Notes: generated from the letters alone by a model not told the origin. 64,000 bases of DNA from Buttiauxella selenatireducens (GCF_031432975.1 NZ_CP133838.1:3658001-3722000), one strand, 5' to 3'; shown: positions 1-9,632, numbered from the stretch's first letter. A program made the numbers and translations.

Positions 1-366
1 CTTTTTCTTCGGTTCGTGAGTGTTTAGCCAGCGAGTCTGTACACCCGTATAAGCCCCTCGGTCAGCCAGCCGCTGGCAATTTTCCCTCGCCTTGTCGGAT
101 GAACAGCAGATTGACATTCTTAATCGCGGCAATGGCGCCATACTCTTTTAGTCATGCGCATATAGACGCAGATAATTTATAAACAATTTGCTATATGCAA
201 CAGTGGCAGGAAGTACACTCTAAAAATATTATTGCCATAAAGCTATTTTTATGCATACACAAAGCCATCATGATTTCAAATCATGTTATTTACTATTATT
301 ATATGATGTGCCAATATTGATTTTTTGATAAATCAAAACAGTAATAGTTTTAAGTGGGTATTTTTA
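1..366. other. Left-edge region without a complete gene
   Basis: No complete reading frame with a plausible start lies here. The first ~110 bases read on the minus strand as a short coding-like stretch running out of the window (...QRLADRGAYTGVQTRW...), which may be the end of a gene outside the window or debris. From about 170 the base composition becomes strongly AT-rich, like the acyltransferase gene that follows, and probably holds its promoter. No clear sigma-70 hexamers could be assigned. Confidence 0.4.
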
Positions 367-1428
367 ATGAATAATAAAATCAGATATGAGTGGGTTGATG
401 CTTTAAAGTTTTTAGGGATTTTTGCAATTTATATAGGACATTTTGGCACTGCTGCCGGGAAAATATATCCCTTCGTTTTCAGTTATCATGTTCCATTATT
501 CTTCTTCGCTGCTGGTTTCTTTTCAAAAAACAAGAACACCCCACTCCATCAATTTACAATCGACAAAGCAAAAAGATTGCTTTTACCTTACTTTTCCTTT
601 GCATTTATGACTCTTGCGATCACATCTTTAAACGCTGGGGGTGACTTTCGATCATTAATAAATGCATCGTTGGATATTCTATATGGTGTTCGTAACAATC
701 CTTTCGTTGGTTCAATATGGTTCATAAACTGTCTATTCGCAATGATAATCATTGACAATTTGTTCGTAAGATTATTTAAAAATAATTTCCTTATTTTATG
801 CATATCGATTCTCTCATTTGCTTATACACAAACACTACTCAGTCACAACCCTCTGGTTGAACCTAAATGGTTCTGGAATGTGGATTCAGCATTAGCTTAT
901 TGGTGGCTTCTTGCCATGGGCCGATGCATGTTCAAAGAGTTGTGTGAAAATCGGTTTTTCGGAAAATCAATAGCTGGGGTTGTGATATTTATCTTACTTG
1001 CAGGCGCAACTGCTTATCAATTACTTAACGGCAATTCGTTGATAACTACAATAGCCAACCGATTACTACCTGTCATCACTCAAAGTCAAATATTTGCCAT
1101 ATTAAACTCAATCATATCAACAACAATTTTGATTTTATTTAATATTTTTATAGCCAAAATAATAAGCAAAAGTGAATTCATAATAAACGCCGGAAAAAAC
1201 ACACTTAATATATGTGGGCTTGAGTATATAACTAAGTTGCTCATCCCAGCGACTGCGGCTCTTTTAGGATTATCATTTGGAATCCCAAGTGTGATTTCTG
1301 CGATACTTTATACATTAATTTGCTTATATATTTCAAACATCATCGGCTACTGGCTATCAGATAAAATTGGCTACTCATTTTCAATTAACGTTCCGAAACC
1401 CAAAAATTATAAAACGTTGATACAGTAG
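367..1428 (+). CDS. Acyltransferase family 3 membrane protein (O-antigen/surface glycan O-acyltransferase-like)
   Basis: A 353-residue polytopic membrane protein with about ten hydrophobic segments. The N-terminal block (WVDALKFLGIFAIYIGHF, then YHVPLFFFAAGFF near residues 40-60) is the typical start of the acyltransferase-3 family, which acylates sugars of O-antigens, capsules or oligosaccharides in the inner membrane. The ATG at 367 is chosen over an upstream alternative start at 325 because it opens directly on the conserved domain; its ribosome-binding site is weak. The gene is much more AT-rich than the chromosomal backbone to its right, a sign of horizontal transfer. It has no SGNH extension, unlike the broken relative at 2147-3127. 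The substrate cannot be told from sequence. Confidence 0.75.
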   Translation: MNNKIRYEWVDALKFLGIFAIYIGHFGTAAGKIYPFVFSYHVPLFFFAAGFFSKNKNTPLHQFTIDKAKRLLLPYFSFAFMTLAITSLNAGGDFRSLINASLDILYGVRNNPFVGSIWFINCLFAMIIIDNLFVRLFKNNFLILCISILSFAYTQTLLSHNPLVEPKWFWNVDSALAYWWLLAMGRCMFKELCENRFFGKSIAGVVIFILLAGATAYQLLNGNSLITTIANRLLPVITQSQIFAILNSIISTTILILFNIFIAKIISKSEFIINAGKNTLNICGLEYITKLLIPATAALLGLSFGIPSVISAILYTLICLYISNIIGYWLSDKIGYSFSINVPKPKNYKTLIQ

Positions 1429-1543
1429 CACTTTCGGAGGAGTTTTCTAGAGTATTGCTTGTCATTTAAACAAGCATGCTTCTGATAATGAGCGCTTGCG
1501 ACTGAGATCTAACAGTTACAAGATTGGTCAACATGAACACAAG

Positions 1544-1568
1544 CCCCCCAGTCTTGAAAACAGGGGGG
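1544..1568. repeat. G/C-rich inverted repeat, possible terminator on the minus strand
   Basis: Six C and six G residues pair around a 13-base loop, just downstream of the minus-strand coding debris that ends at 1598. A weak T-rich stretch follows on the minus strand, so it could be that gene's old terminator. Confidence 0.35.
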
Positions 1569-1597
1569 AGTGGTGCAGCATCCCCTATTACTCGACT

Positions 1598-2058
1598 TTA
1601 TTGGAGATGGTTCGTTGATAAAGTATCTGGAAACTCAGCATTAAAATTGGGCGCATTGATATAACCTATCGGTTCATTACCCAGAAGAAAAATGTGTCTC
1701 TGGTATTCAATTCTGTCGCTTCCCGATGGTGAAAATTTGTCACCGTAATTATTTCCAGGGCGAACTTCATCAATCCACTCAGGCCTTCCGTATGGATAAC
1801 TGCCAGGGCTTAGACCATCAGGAAAAATACTGTTTTTTGTCGACCATCCCATGCTTCACCACTGGGTTATTACTCTTGTTCTCCCGCGAGATAAAGTTTT
1901 ACACCGTCACAAACTTCCTGTGGCCGTCGATGGCAAATGGGCGAAACATTCATCAAAATCAGTGGCCAGTTAAATACCTGAACAAACAGGTGCAGCAAGA
2001 TTACCGGATTATCAAACTGAGAGATATGGTGCGCAACGGGTAATATCAACATCCACAA
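1598..2058 (-). pseudogene. Degraded coding region, possibly a GtrII-like O-antigen glucosyltransferase remnant
   Basis: Two minus-strand reading frames that look like protein lie end to end in different phases. The first (2058 to 1870) has a hydrophobic stretch containing LPVAHHISQ and FVQVFNWPLILMN. The second (1852 to 1598) holds a soluble tail with PYGRPEWIDEVRPGNNYG and DRIEYQRHIFLLG and ends at a stop before a hairpin. Stops and phase changes separate them, so no intact product is made. The pattern of a membrane segment followed by a short polar C-terminus resembles the end of serotype-converting glucosyltransferases, and the neighbours (acyltransferases, phage integrase) fit that idea. 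The family assignment is from memory and weak. The rest of 1429-2146 shows nothing else I can identify. Confidence 0.3.
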
Positions 2059-2146
2059 AGTGATGGGTTATTGCCTGTGAATTAGTTTTATTTGCTGCCT
2101 GCCCGAATAACTGGCAATGCAGCTTTTTCTGGCATTCCGTCGTTAA

Positions 2147-3127
2147 CGCGACAGAGCACAACCGAAATATCATTGGCCATTAGCATCAATTTTAGTTACG
2201 CATAACCTAGGAAATAATAAACTTTTAGTTTTAACATTTTTAGTTCTCTCTGTTGTTCTTGGATATATATCATATAGATTTGTTGAAAATAATAAATACA
2301 TCCCTAAGAAAGTTATCGCCATTTTAGCTCTGGCGGCTGTTTTAACACCAGTTTTGGGGAAATACCTATATATGCATGAAAAATGGTTGAATAAAAATGA
2401 TCTGTTATTGGATTCGTATAGCAAATACGATATTAAGCCTCAATTTAATGGAGGCCTAAAAGATCCAACAAAAAGTTGTTTTTTAAGCAGCAAAAACCCA
2501 TCCATCAATGATTACGACTATAGTTATTGTACTAATACAGAAAAACACAAGAAAACAATTTTATTATTTGGCGATAGTCATGTGGCCGAGTTTTCTAAAG
2601 CTATCCGGGAAAAATACTGGAATTATAATATAATTCAAGCTACTTCCTCTGGATGTCCACCTATCATAAATGTAAAAGGTGAAGGAACTTGCCAAACTCT
2701 GTTTAACATGGTCTTTAACAAAATTATAAAAGATAAACAAATCGACATCGCTATAGTTGGTGCTAACTGGAGCGCTTTTGCTACAACCAATGATATAATT
2801 ACGGGAATAAGCCAGACAAACCAGTTACTTAAAGAAAGAATAGCTACCGTAAAATTCATTAGTCAAACAAAGAATTATCCTTCTTCACTTCCGATGTTAA
2901 TTATGAATTCAAAAAACATAAGTGAGATAGTTCCAGCAGAAGATAGTCATATTTTCTATAATAAAATGAAGAAAGAACTTCCGACAATTAATTTCATTGA
3001 TATTTATAATTATGGCTGCAAGAATGGTAAATGCAAATTATTAAATGACGATAACATACCCATGTTCTTTGACAATAACCACTACACATACGAATGGACA
3101 AAAAATATTGTTAACGATTTATTTTAA
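2147..3127 (+). pseudogene. 5'-truncated acyltransferase-3/SGNH O-acetyltransferase (OafA-like C-terminal part)
   Basis: The frame is open from 2147 with no start codon. From about 2165 it matches the last membrane segments of an acyltransferase-3 domain (HWPLASILV, then GYISYRFVENN), and the frame then runs on into an SGNH hydrolase-like domain: GDSHVAEF (nucleophile block), IVGANWSAF, and a terminal DNNHYT block for the catalytic Asp/His. Such two-domain proteins O-acetylate O-antigen or peptidoglycan sugars. The N-terminal ~300 residues are missing, with a breakpoint near 2147-2165. An internal TTG at 2354 or ATG at 2372 could in principle start the soluble part, but without the membrane domain it is probably not functional. 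AT-rich like the gene at 367. Confidence 0.7.
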
Positions 3128-3381
3128 CCAAGGTATTAGTGCCATTAATTGACGCCAATGTTTTATAAGTCGATGATTAATTCATAAGAATTGATCATCG
3201 ACTGTCGTTAACGGAAACACTGACTGCACCAGTTTTGATACATCAACTCGCATTAAAATCACCCGACATCTTTCCATGCAAGTATCTCGGAGAATAGCAG
3301 TACCTGCATCGACAGCATCCACAATTACACGCAAGTCAGTTCGTTGTTGATCTGCAATCCCAATGAGTTCTTCAGGTGTAG
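3128..3381. other. Intergenic stretch with a coding-like minus-strand fragment
   Basis: On the minus strand an open frame runs from about 3381 down to a TGA at 3182. It reads like real protein (PTPEELIGIADQQRTDLRV, then RVILMRVDVSKLVQ) but has no start codon and stops at the integrase breakpoint. It may be the C-terminus of a gene lost in the same rearrangement. I do not recognise the family. Nothing else is visible here. Confidence 0.3.
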
Positions 3382-4053
3382 GCTGCAGAACCTGTAACCA
3401 TCAATCTTGAGCAAAGCTATCTAAGCAGAATGTTTAGCGAGTTATCGCGTCCGGGAGAATGGACGCAACTGAATCCATTAGCAACCATGCGAAAGTTTAC
3501 CACTGCCGAGACAGAGATGGTCTGGCTCACGCATGAACAAATCACAGAATTGCTGACTAACTATAACTGGCTTGGCGAGGATTTAACTCTTTTCGTGAAG
3601 GTTTGTTTAAGTACCGGCGCACGCTGGCGTGAGGCTGAAAGTCTGGGACGTTCGCAGATATCAAAACACAAGATCACTTTCATTCGGACGAAGGGCAAAA
3701 AGAACCGCAGCATTCCGGCCAATAAAGAGCTTTATGAAGAACTGACAGCACGCAAAACTGAAAAGTTTTTTAAGGAGTGCTACTTCCAGTTTATGGGAGC
3801 TATAGAATCTACGTCTATTAAGCTGCCTCGCGGCCAACTCACCCACGTTCTACGCCATACATTTGCCGCACATTTCATGATGTCGGGCGGCAATATTCTT
3901 GCCCTGCAGAAAATCCTCGGTCACCACGATATTAAAATGACAATGCGTTATGCTCATTTAGTACCGGACCATCTTGAAACCGCTCTACGATTTAATCCCC
4001 TGGCAACCATGGATCAGTTATCTATAGATGCTCCTCGCGTGCGCACCTCATAG
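3382..4053 (+). pseudogene. 5'-truncated phage tyrosine integrase (P2-like)
   Basis: The frame is open from 3382 after a TAG at 3379. It contains the end of the core-binding domain (TINLEQSYLSRMFSEL) and the whole catalytic domain of a tyrosine recombinase: the first Arg in TGARWREAE, HVLRHTFAAHF, then LGHHDIKMTMRYAH with the catalytic His and nucleophilic Tyr. About 100-120 N-terminal residues normally present, including the arm-binding domain, are missing. The ATG at 3430 would give 207 residues. The breakpoint near 3382 coincides with the end of an unrelated minus-strand frame. It is most simply the relic of a prophage or island. Confidence 0.8.
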
Positions 4054-4101
4054 TTGCGGAGTATCATTAGGATAGTCTTGATTATCAGGGATAACATTAT
4101 T

Positions 4102-4371
4102 ATGAATGAGTTACAGAAACAGGGGTTAGAGCTTCGTACTAAAGCAAAAGAATTGGCTCTTGCTGCTTTGGCAAAGCATCCTGATGGACAGAAAAATGGC
4201 AAAGGAATTAAACAATCTGAAGTGTTCAAGCTCTGCGGCTTGGGTTGGGGAGCAAAGCCAAAGGCTACTAGCTCGAATCAACAATATTGGGTGGTAGCGT
4301 TGTTACGTGAACTCGAAGAAGATGGATTAGTCGAACAGATCAAAGATAGTGGTCCCTGGCGTTTAAAGTAA
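4102..4371 (+). CDS. Small conserved-looking protein next to the integrase, unknown function
   Basis: 89 residues starting at ATG 4102; an earlier alternative start at 4054 is less likely because MNELQKQGLEL opens a regular helix. The protein is charged and soluble, with an N-terminal amphipathic helix rich in Ala/Lys, then GIKQSEVFKLCGLGWGAK and a C-terminal YWVVALLRELEEDGLVEQIKDSGPWRLK. The last part looks like the recognition helix and wing of a small winged-helix protein, but that is an impression only. The position directly behind an integrase suggests a phage or island accessory gene. A hairpin followed by T residues lies 108 bases downstream. Confidence 0.6.
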   Translation: MNELQKQGLELRTKAKELALAALAKHPDGQKNGKGIKQSEVFKLCGLGWGAKPKATSSNQQYWVVALLRELEEDGLVEQIKDSGPWRLK

Positions 4372-4479
4372 ATCAGATTAAGTCTAGTGGCGACAAATTG
4401 GCGGCAAATCCCCCTATATCCTCCCCACTCACCGCCTGATTAAGTCATTGATAAACAAGTAACTCATTGTTTTTATTAG

Positions 4480-4504
4480 CCCATTTATATAAATGGGTTT
4501 TTTA
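4480..4504 (+). terminator. Rho-independent terminator
   Basis: CCCATT and AATGGG pair around a short AT loop, and a run of seven T residues follows. It ends the integrase-side transcription unit. Confidence 0.7.
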
Positions 4505-4641
4505 TTGCCTGAATTTTGTGTTTTCTTTTAAATCAGAAAGTTAGTTCCCCTCCCCTGACTCAAATGCGTGATGGCCTGAGCCGAATCTCAATACTTCATC
4601 CATAATTTTGACTGATGCATTCTGGTGAAGGGAAAAAAGCT

Positions 4642-5439
4642 ATGTTGGTTAAAGGCAAAGTAGCCGTGATCTTCGGTGGCAGTGGTGCTATCGGCAGCGC
4701 TGTTGCACATACTATGGCGCGTGAGGGAGCGCATGTGGTTATTGGGGGACGCAACCAGGAAAAGTTGGAGCGAGTTGCCAGCGAAATCCGCGCTGCGGGT
4801 GGTAAGGCCGAGACATTTACTATCGACGTGCTCGATGAGCAGTCAACCCTCGAGAAGACGGATCATCTGGCCCGGCAGGTCGGCGACTTTGACGTGGTAA
4901 TAAACACAACCGGTTTTATGCATGTTCAGGGCAAAGGCATTGCGGAGTTGTCCCTCGCCGAGTTCAGGCAAGGAATTGACCCGTTTTTGACAGCACATTT
5001 CAACATAGCAAAAGCAGTATCCCCACACATGGGCGGTGAACGCGCAGGCGCAATCATAACGGTCGTCGCTCCCGCAAGCACAATGGCGATTCCGGGCCAC
5101 CTTGGTCACGTCGTCGGTTGCGCGGGCACAGAAGCCTTCATCAAGGCACTTGCCAGCGAACTTGCACCGAGGAATATTCGAGTTATCTGCGTGCGTTCGC
5201 ATGCGATAGACGGCGCTGTGCAGGCCGGTTCCTATACCGGTGAGGTATTCGCCCCCAAGGCTCAAGCAATGGGATTGACGGTTGAACAGTGGGTCGGTGG
5301 CGCTGCACAAAGTACCATGCTCAAACGCCTGCCCACGCTTTCTCAAGTGGCCGAGCTCATGACATTTTTGGCATCAGATCATGCTGGTGCAATGACGGCA
5401 ACAGTGGTCAATATGACTGCGGGTACGACGACCCACTGA
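4642..5439 (+). CDS. SDR-family protein lacking the catalytic Tyr-x3-Lys
   Basis: 265 residues with the Rossmann start of short-chain dehydrogenases: VAVIFGGSGAIGSAV (Gly-rich NAD(P) motif, residues ~7-21), a basic GGRNQEKL after beta-2, and IDVLDE. Where classical members have NNAG it has NTTG. In the active site a Ser is present (APASTMAIPG), but the YxxxK that should follow about 13 residues later is replaced by a stretch reading HVVGCAGTEAF. It should bind nucleotide but cannot use the normal SDR mechanism; it may be a degenerate enzyme or a non-catalytic member. ATG 4642 is preferred over 4615 because GAAGGG lies upstream and the fold starts directly. Its codon use is GC-richer than the genes to its left, so it has a different origin. 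Confidence 0.75.
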   Translation: MLVKGKVAVIFGGSGAIGSAVAHTMAREGAHVVIGGRNQEKLERVASEIRAAGGKAETFTIDVLDEQSTLEKTDHLARQVGDFDVVINTTGFMHVQGKGIAELSLAEFRQGIDPFLTAHFNIAKAVSPHMGGERAGAIITVVAPASTMAIPGHLGHVVGCAGTEAFIKALASELAPRNIRVICVRSHAIDGAVQAGSYTGEVFAPKAQAMGLTVEQWVGGAAQSTMLKRLPTLSQVAELMTFLASDHAGAMTATVVNMTAGTTTH

Positions 5440-5546
5440 CAGATAGAACAGGTTGATGACGGCAGAGGTTGGTCATTTCCCTGTGCCGTCTTCCCACAAG
5501 TTGAATGAATTTTGGTATAAATATTCTATTAATTTATTGCCTAGGT

Positions 5547-6782
5547 TTACCCACTCTTTTTAAAATTCAAAGCATTACCTCCATTTCGCCCCACTCTCTG
5601 GTTTGCGACCAGCATACAAGTCATTACTGCAAACCCACCGCCGGAACTGAGATATAGCACCCATGCCGGGTCGTACGTGTCAGCGGCAAAGCCTGCTATT
5701 ACGGGTAAAATCAAGGTGATAACCAGTTGGAAGCGCCAGGCCTTTGCCATCGCTCTGCCGGTTATTGAAGCAGGAAAAGTCTGCATGATGTTTAGCGTGG
5801 CCAGCACGAACACGATGTTAGTAAAGATATGCGCCATGACTATCAATAACATCGCCACCCATTGCTTATCAGTGATTGAGACCAGCGCGTAGCAGCAAAT
5901 AAACAGGGCAAGCGAAATGATAAGCACATTGAGTTTCCCTGTATGGCGCTGCAACTGTGCTTCAGACAACAGCAACGGGCCGATGAGTTGTCCCACACTG
6001 CGAGCCAGTAACAACATCAATCCAGAGTCAGAAGATGTGCCGCCAAAGTTTGGCGCCAATGCAGGTAACAGGGCCATTGCGGGTGCACCAACGAATGCGA
6101 TTGCCGGTAGAAATAGCAAGCTGCGACGCTGCATTTGCGTGAGTTCCCGCCAGTTGAGGTTGGGTAAAACCTCAACATGTCCCGGAGTACAAACTGGGCG
6201 ATACGCCCTGTGTGCCGCGATTAGCAGAACTATCCCGAGAATAAAACTCATCGCATCCAGTGCGAGAATTGCCGATGTCGCCATACGTCCATAAAGCAAT
6301 GTGCCGATGCCGATACCAAGTATCACGTTTGCCGCGAAGATAAACGTCTCCAGGCCAGACGCAGCGGGTAATTCTGCGGATTTAAGGCCACTCTTTAACG
6401 TCTGGCTGAGCACCGGAACCATCATACCGCCCGCAAAAGCCGCCACTGCCTGACTTGAAAGTAACAAGATCTGGTTATCGCTAAATAACGACCATACAGG
6501 CAATCCAAGCCCCATCAACCCAATGATTTCACACAAAATCATAACTGGAATAGGCGATATTTTGGTGAGCAACTTTTCGGCCAGATAACTTCCCGGTAAG
6601 CCGGGAGCTAGCGCGAGAATATAGGCAAGAGTGAGTACCGAGGGTTTCGCCTCAAGAGCGAGGAGTTTTCCAAAAACGATGACGTAAGTCAGCCCGTTTC
6701 CAACTGAAGAGATGAGTAATGCCGCCCCAAGCAGGGCAAACCAGCGGTGCTGGCGAAGCGTACGCAGAATGAGAAAAAACAT
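5547..6782 (-). CDS. MFS transporter, unknown substrate
   Basis: 411 residues with about twelve hydrophobic segments, the architecture of the major facilitator superfamily. It begins MFFLILRTLRQHRWFALLGAAL and has a loop near the middle (GHVEVLPNLNWRELTQMQRR) separating the two six-helix halves. The type resembles drug or macrolide efflux-like MFS proteins, but no substrate can be named. It is transcribed away from rcdA on the same strand, 158 bases downstream of it, so regulation by that TetR protein is possible but not shown. The tail KKSG is short and no partner gene is present. Confidence 0.75.
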   Translation of the reverse strand: MFFLILRTLRQHRWFALLGAALLISSVGNGLTYVIVFGKLLALEAKPSVLTLAYILALAPGLPGSYLAEKLLTKISPIPVMILCEIIGLMGLGLPVWSLFSDNQILLLSSQAVAAFAGGMMVPVLSQTLKSGLKSAELPAASGLETFIFAANVILGIGIGTLLYGRMATSAILALDAMSFILGIVLLIAAHRAYRPVCTPGHVEVLPNLNWRELTQMQRRSLLFLPAIAFVGAPAMALLPALAPNFGGTSSDSGLMLLLARSVGQLIGPLLLSEAQLQRHTGKLNVLIISLALFICCYALVSITDKQWVAMLLIVMAHIFTNIVFVLATLNIMQTFPASITGRAMAKAWRFQLVITLILPVIAGFAADTYDPAWVLYLSSGGGFAVMTCMLVANQRVGRNGGNALNFKKSG

Positions 6783-6940
6783 GAGTTATCCCTTATCAAC
6801 AAGCACAAAGTAGTCGCCGACGATTCGTCGGTTTTAAAACTGTGTTTATCGCGAAAGGAACAACTACATTGGTAACAGACTCACATTAAGAAACTGCTTC
6901 AAACTCTAGCTAACAATACGCAGAAAATCACCTGCCAAAT

Positions 6941-7486
6941 TTATCCCACAATTTTTGCCAGCATTCTGCTGAGATCTTCGCGGCTCAGCGGATGCCTGTC
7001 AGTCACATAATGCAGTGTCATGCCTTCGATAAAAGCATCCAGCGTTCGGGCGGTTATCGGGTCAAAGAAGGTTTCCAGCACTTGCTGGCTACGACACATC
7101 CAGTCTTGCATGATGATTTTCAAGGCGGGGTTACGGTTGGCGTAGGCATAAAGTTGATACATCACTTGCAGGTTGTAGGACGTCGCCATTTTCTCGCCGC
7201 AAATCATATCGACGATCGCTTCGCAAGCCTCGGTGCGATTGCTGGCTTGCTCCATGCGACTTCGGTACTCATCTGACATCTGAAGGGCGAATTGCGTGAA
7301 TGCTTCGCTCAGCAATGATTCTATGCCGTCGAAATAATAGGTCATTGATCCTAACGAAACGTCTGCTGCCTCAGCAATTTTGCGGTGTGTAATATGGCTA
7401 ATTCCATGCTCTACCAGCATATCCAGTGTCGCTTGCAGAATGCGTTCACGTCGTGAAGGATCGTTACGGCGCGGGGCTTTGCTCAT
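6941..7486 (-). CDS. TetR-family regulator RcdA-like (YbjK)
   Basis: 181 residues. The N-terminal TetR DNA-binding domain covers about residues 12-60 (RRERILQATLDMLVEHGISHITHRKIAEAADVSLGSMTYYF), followed by an all-helical ligand domain. It is divergent from ybjJ, exactly the arrangement of rcdA and ybjJ in E. coli. RcdA of E. coli is known to influence csgD and stress genes. The 106-base divergent promoter holds a perfect 18-bp palindrome (7532-7549) that is the obvious operator for this repressor and for ybjJ. The symbol is given from synteny plus similarity. Confidence 0.8.
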   Translation of the reverse strand: MSKAPRRNDPSRRERILQATLDMLVEHGISHITHRKIAEAADVSLGSMTYYFDGIESLLSEAFTQFALQMSDEYRSRMEQASNRTEACEAIVDMICGEKMATSYNLQVMYQLYAYANRNPALKIIMQDWMCRSQQVLETFFDPITARTLDAFIEGMTLHYVTDRHPLSREDLSRMLAKIVG

Positions 7487-7531
7487 TATTTTCGCTCGTT
7501 TAAACCGGACTCAAAAGAGTTTACCAGGCAA

Positions 7532-7549
7532 TGTGTACATATGTACACA
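7532..7549. promoter_or_regulatory. Perfect palindromic operator between rcdA and ybjJ
   Basis: TGTGTACATATGTACACA is an uninterrupted 18-bp palindrome in the 106-base gap between the divergent rcdA and ybjJ starts. TetR-type dimers bind such sites, so RcdA autoregulation plus control of ybjJ is inferred. Confidence 0.7.
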
Positions 7550-7592
7550 ATCTTGCTAGTGTAATTCGCATTCATCGCCAACCGGTATCTCC

Positions 7593-8816
7593 ATGTCTGC
7601 CGCTATTAGCCAACGTAAAGCGACACAACGTCGCACCTGGGCATTATTCGCCTTCTTCTTTCTGCCGGGTCTTGTTATGGCCTCCTGGGCTACACGTACT
7701 CCTGCTATCCGGGACACGCTCAGCGTGTCGACCGCGGGTATGGGCATCGTGCTGTTTGGCCTGTCAATTGGCTCGATGAGCGGTATTCTCTGTTCCGGTT
7801 GGTTGGTTAAGCGTTTTGGTACGCGCAATATTATCCGTAGCGGCATGACGCTAATGGTGACCGGCATGTTGGTGATGGGGATTGCGCTGTTCCTTTCGTC
7901 ACCTTGGTTGTTTGCCCTGGGGCTTGCGATTTTAGGCGCGGGGCTTGGCTCGTCTGAAGTGGCGATGAACGTAGAAGGCGCCATTGTGGAAGGCCTGCTG
8001 AAAAAAACGGTGCTACCGATGATGCACGGTTTTTACAGCCTGGGAACACTTGCTGGCGCGGGCATTGGCATGAGTCTGACGGCCTTTAACGTCACTGCTT
8101 ATGGGCATCTGTTGGTGATTGGCCTAATCGTGATTGCACCGATTATTATCGCGATTACCGCAATCCCCCATGGCGTAGGAAAGGACAATGCCGATGCGAA
8201 CTCTGTTGATGCGCACGAACCGCACCCGCCGTTTTATAAAGATCTTCAGCTGATACTGATCGGCACTATTGTGCTGGCGATGGCGTTTGCAGAAGGCTCC
8301 GCCAATGACTGGTTACCTCTGCTGATGGTCGACGGTCATGGTTTTAGCCCCACATCCGGCTCAATGATTTATGTCGGCTTTACGCTTGGAATGACCGTTG
8401 GGCGCTTTACCGGCGGTTGGTTTATTGACCGCTACAGCCGCGTGACGGTGGTTCGTGCCTGTGCCGTGATGGGGATTTTAGGTATAGGTCTCATCATCTT
8501 TGTTGATAATGCCTTTGTGGCTGGCATTTCCGTGATTCTATGGGGATTGGGAACTTCACTTGGTTTCCCGCTCACCATCTCTGCCGCAGGTGATACCGGG
8601 CCAGACCCGGCAACTCGCGTCAGTGTCGTCGCCGCGTCAGGTTATATTGCGTTCCTTGTAGGCCCGCCTTTGCTGGGCTTCCTCGGTGAGCATTACGGCC
8701 TGCGTCTGGCCATGCTGGTAGTACTGAGTTTGATGGTGGTTGCAGCCCTGGTTGCGAAAGCCGTCGCTAAACCTACAGACCTTGTACCCGAGTTAATTCA
8801 ACGGAGAAATCGATGA
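7593..8816 (+). CDS. MFS transporter YbjJ
   Basis: 407 residues, closely similar to E. coli YbjJ (402 aa), including [27 protein letters not shown] at the N-terminus and [18 protein letters not shown] in the second half. Twelve predicted membrane helices of the major facilitator superfamily; the substrate is not established. Starts at ATG 7593 and overlaps ybjI by four bases (ATGA), so the two are translationally coupled. Divergent from rcdA, which probably represses it through the palindrome at 7532. Confidence 0.9.
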   Translation: MSAAISQRKATQRRTWALFAFFFLPGLVMASWATRTPAIRDTLSVSTAGMGIVLFGLSIGSMSGILCSGWLVKRFGTRNIIRSGMTLMVTGMLVMGIALFLSSPWLFALGLAILGAGLGSSEVAMNVEGAIVEGLLKKTVLPMMHGFYSLGTLAGAGIGMSLTAFNVTAYGHLLVIGLIVIAPIIIAITAIPHGVGKDNADANSVDAHEPHPPFYKDLQLILIGTIVLAMAFAEGSANDWLPLLMVDGHGFSPTSGSMIYVGFTLGMTVGRFTGGWFIDRYSRVTVVRACAVMGILGIGLIIFVDNAFVAGISVILWGLGTSLGFPLTISAAGDTGPDPATRVSVVAASGYIAFLVGPPLLGFLGEHYGLRLAMLVVLSLMVVAALVAKAVAKPTDLVPELIQRRNR

Positions 8817-9628
8817 GTGTGAAACTAATTGCCGTCGACATGGATGGAACGTTCCTCGACGATAATAAAGAGTACAACCGCGCACGTTTTGCTGAACTAT
8901 ATGCGCAGATGAAAGAGCAAGGTATTCGGTTTGTGGTCGCCAGTGGCAACCAGTATTACCAGTTAATTTCGTTTTTCCCGGAGATTGCCCACGAGATTTC
9001 ATTCGTTGCCGACAACGGGGGATGGGTCGTTAACGAGGGCAAAGATACGTTCAACGGTGAGTTGACACAACAGCAGTTCAACACCGTTATCGACCATCTG
9101 CTGACACTGCCACATGTGGAGATTATCGCCTGTGGCAAGCGCAACGGTTATACCCTGAAAAGTTATGACGACGCGTTCAAAAAATTGGCACGCATGTATT
9201 ATCACCGCCTCGAATTAGTCGACAATTTCTCAAGACTCGACGATATCTTCTTTAAATTTGCTCTGAATTTACCCGACAGTTTGTTGGAAGACACCATGAG
9301 TTCGCTGGCAGAACAATTCGAAGGCATTATGGTGCCGGTTTCCAGCGGCCATGGCTCGATTGACCTTATCATTCCAGGCATTCACAAAGCTAACGGATTG
9401 CGGATACTGCAAGAAAAATGGGGTATTGATGACAGCGAAGTCGTCACGTTTGGCGATGGCGGTAACGATATAGAGATGCTGCGTCAGGCCAGATTCGGCT
9501 TTGCTATGGCCAATGCTCCTGAAAAAATTAAACACGTTGCATCTTATCAGGCTGGACATTGCAACCAGCAAGGTGTGTTGGATGTGATTGAAAAAGTTCT
9601 GAAGAAAGAGTCGCCGTTTAACGAGTGA
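8813..9628 (+). CDS. HAD/Cof-type sugar phosphatase YbjI
   Basis: 271 residues, the same length as E. coli YbjI, a HAD-superfamily (Cof type IIB) phosphatase acting on small phosphates such as FMN or sugar phosphates. Motif [10 protein letters not shown] is at residues 9-17, with the nucleophilic Asp first. The cap domain lies in the middle (residues ~85-185), and the C-terminal Mg-binding motif is [10 protein letters not shown]. Cytoplasmic. It is the second gene of the ybjJ-ybjI operon and is followed by a strong bidirectional terminator. Confidence 0.9.
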   Translation: MSVKLIAVDMDGTFLDDNKEYNRARFAELYAQMKEQGIRFVVASGNQYYQLISFFPEIAHEISFVADNGGWVVNEGKDTFNGELTQQQFNTVIDHLLTLPHVEIIACGKRNGYTLKSYDDAFKKLARMYYHRLELVDNFSRLDDIFFKFALNLPDSLLEDTMSSLAEQFEGIMVPVSSGHGSIDLIIPGIHKANGLRILQEKWGIDDSEVVTFGDGGNDIEMLRQARFGFAMANAPEKIKHVASYQAGHCNQQGVLDVIEKVLKKESPFNE

Positions 9629-9632
9629 TTCG

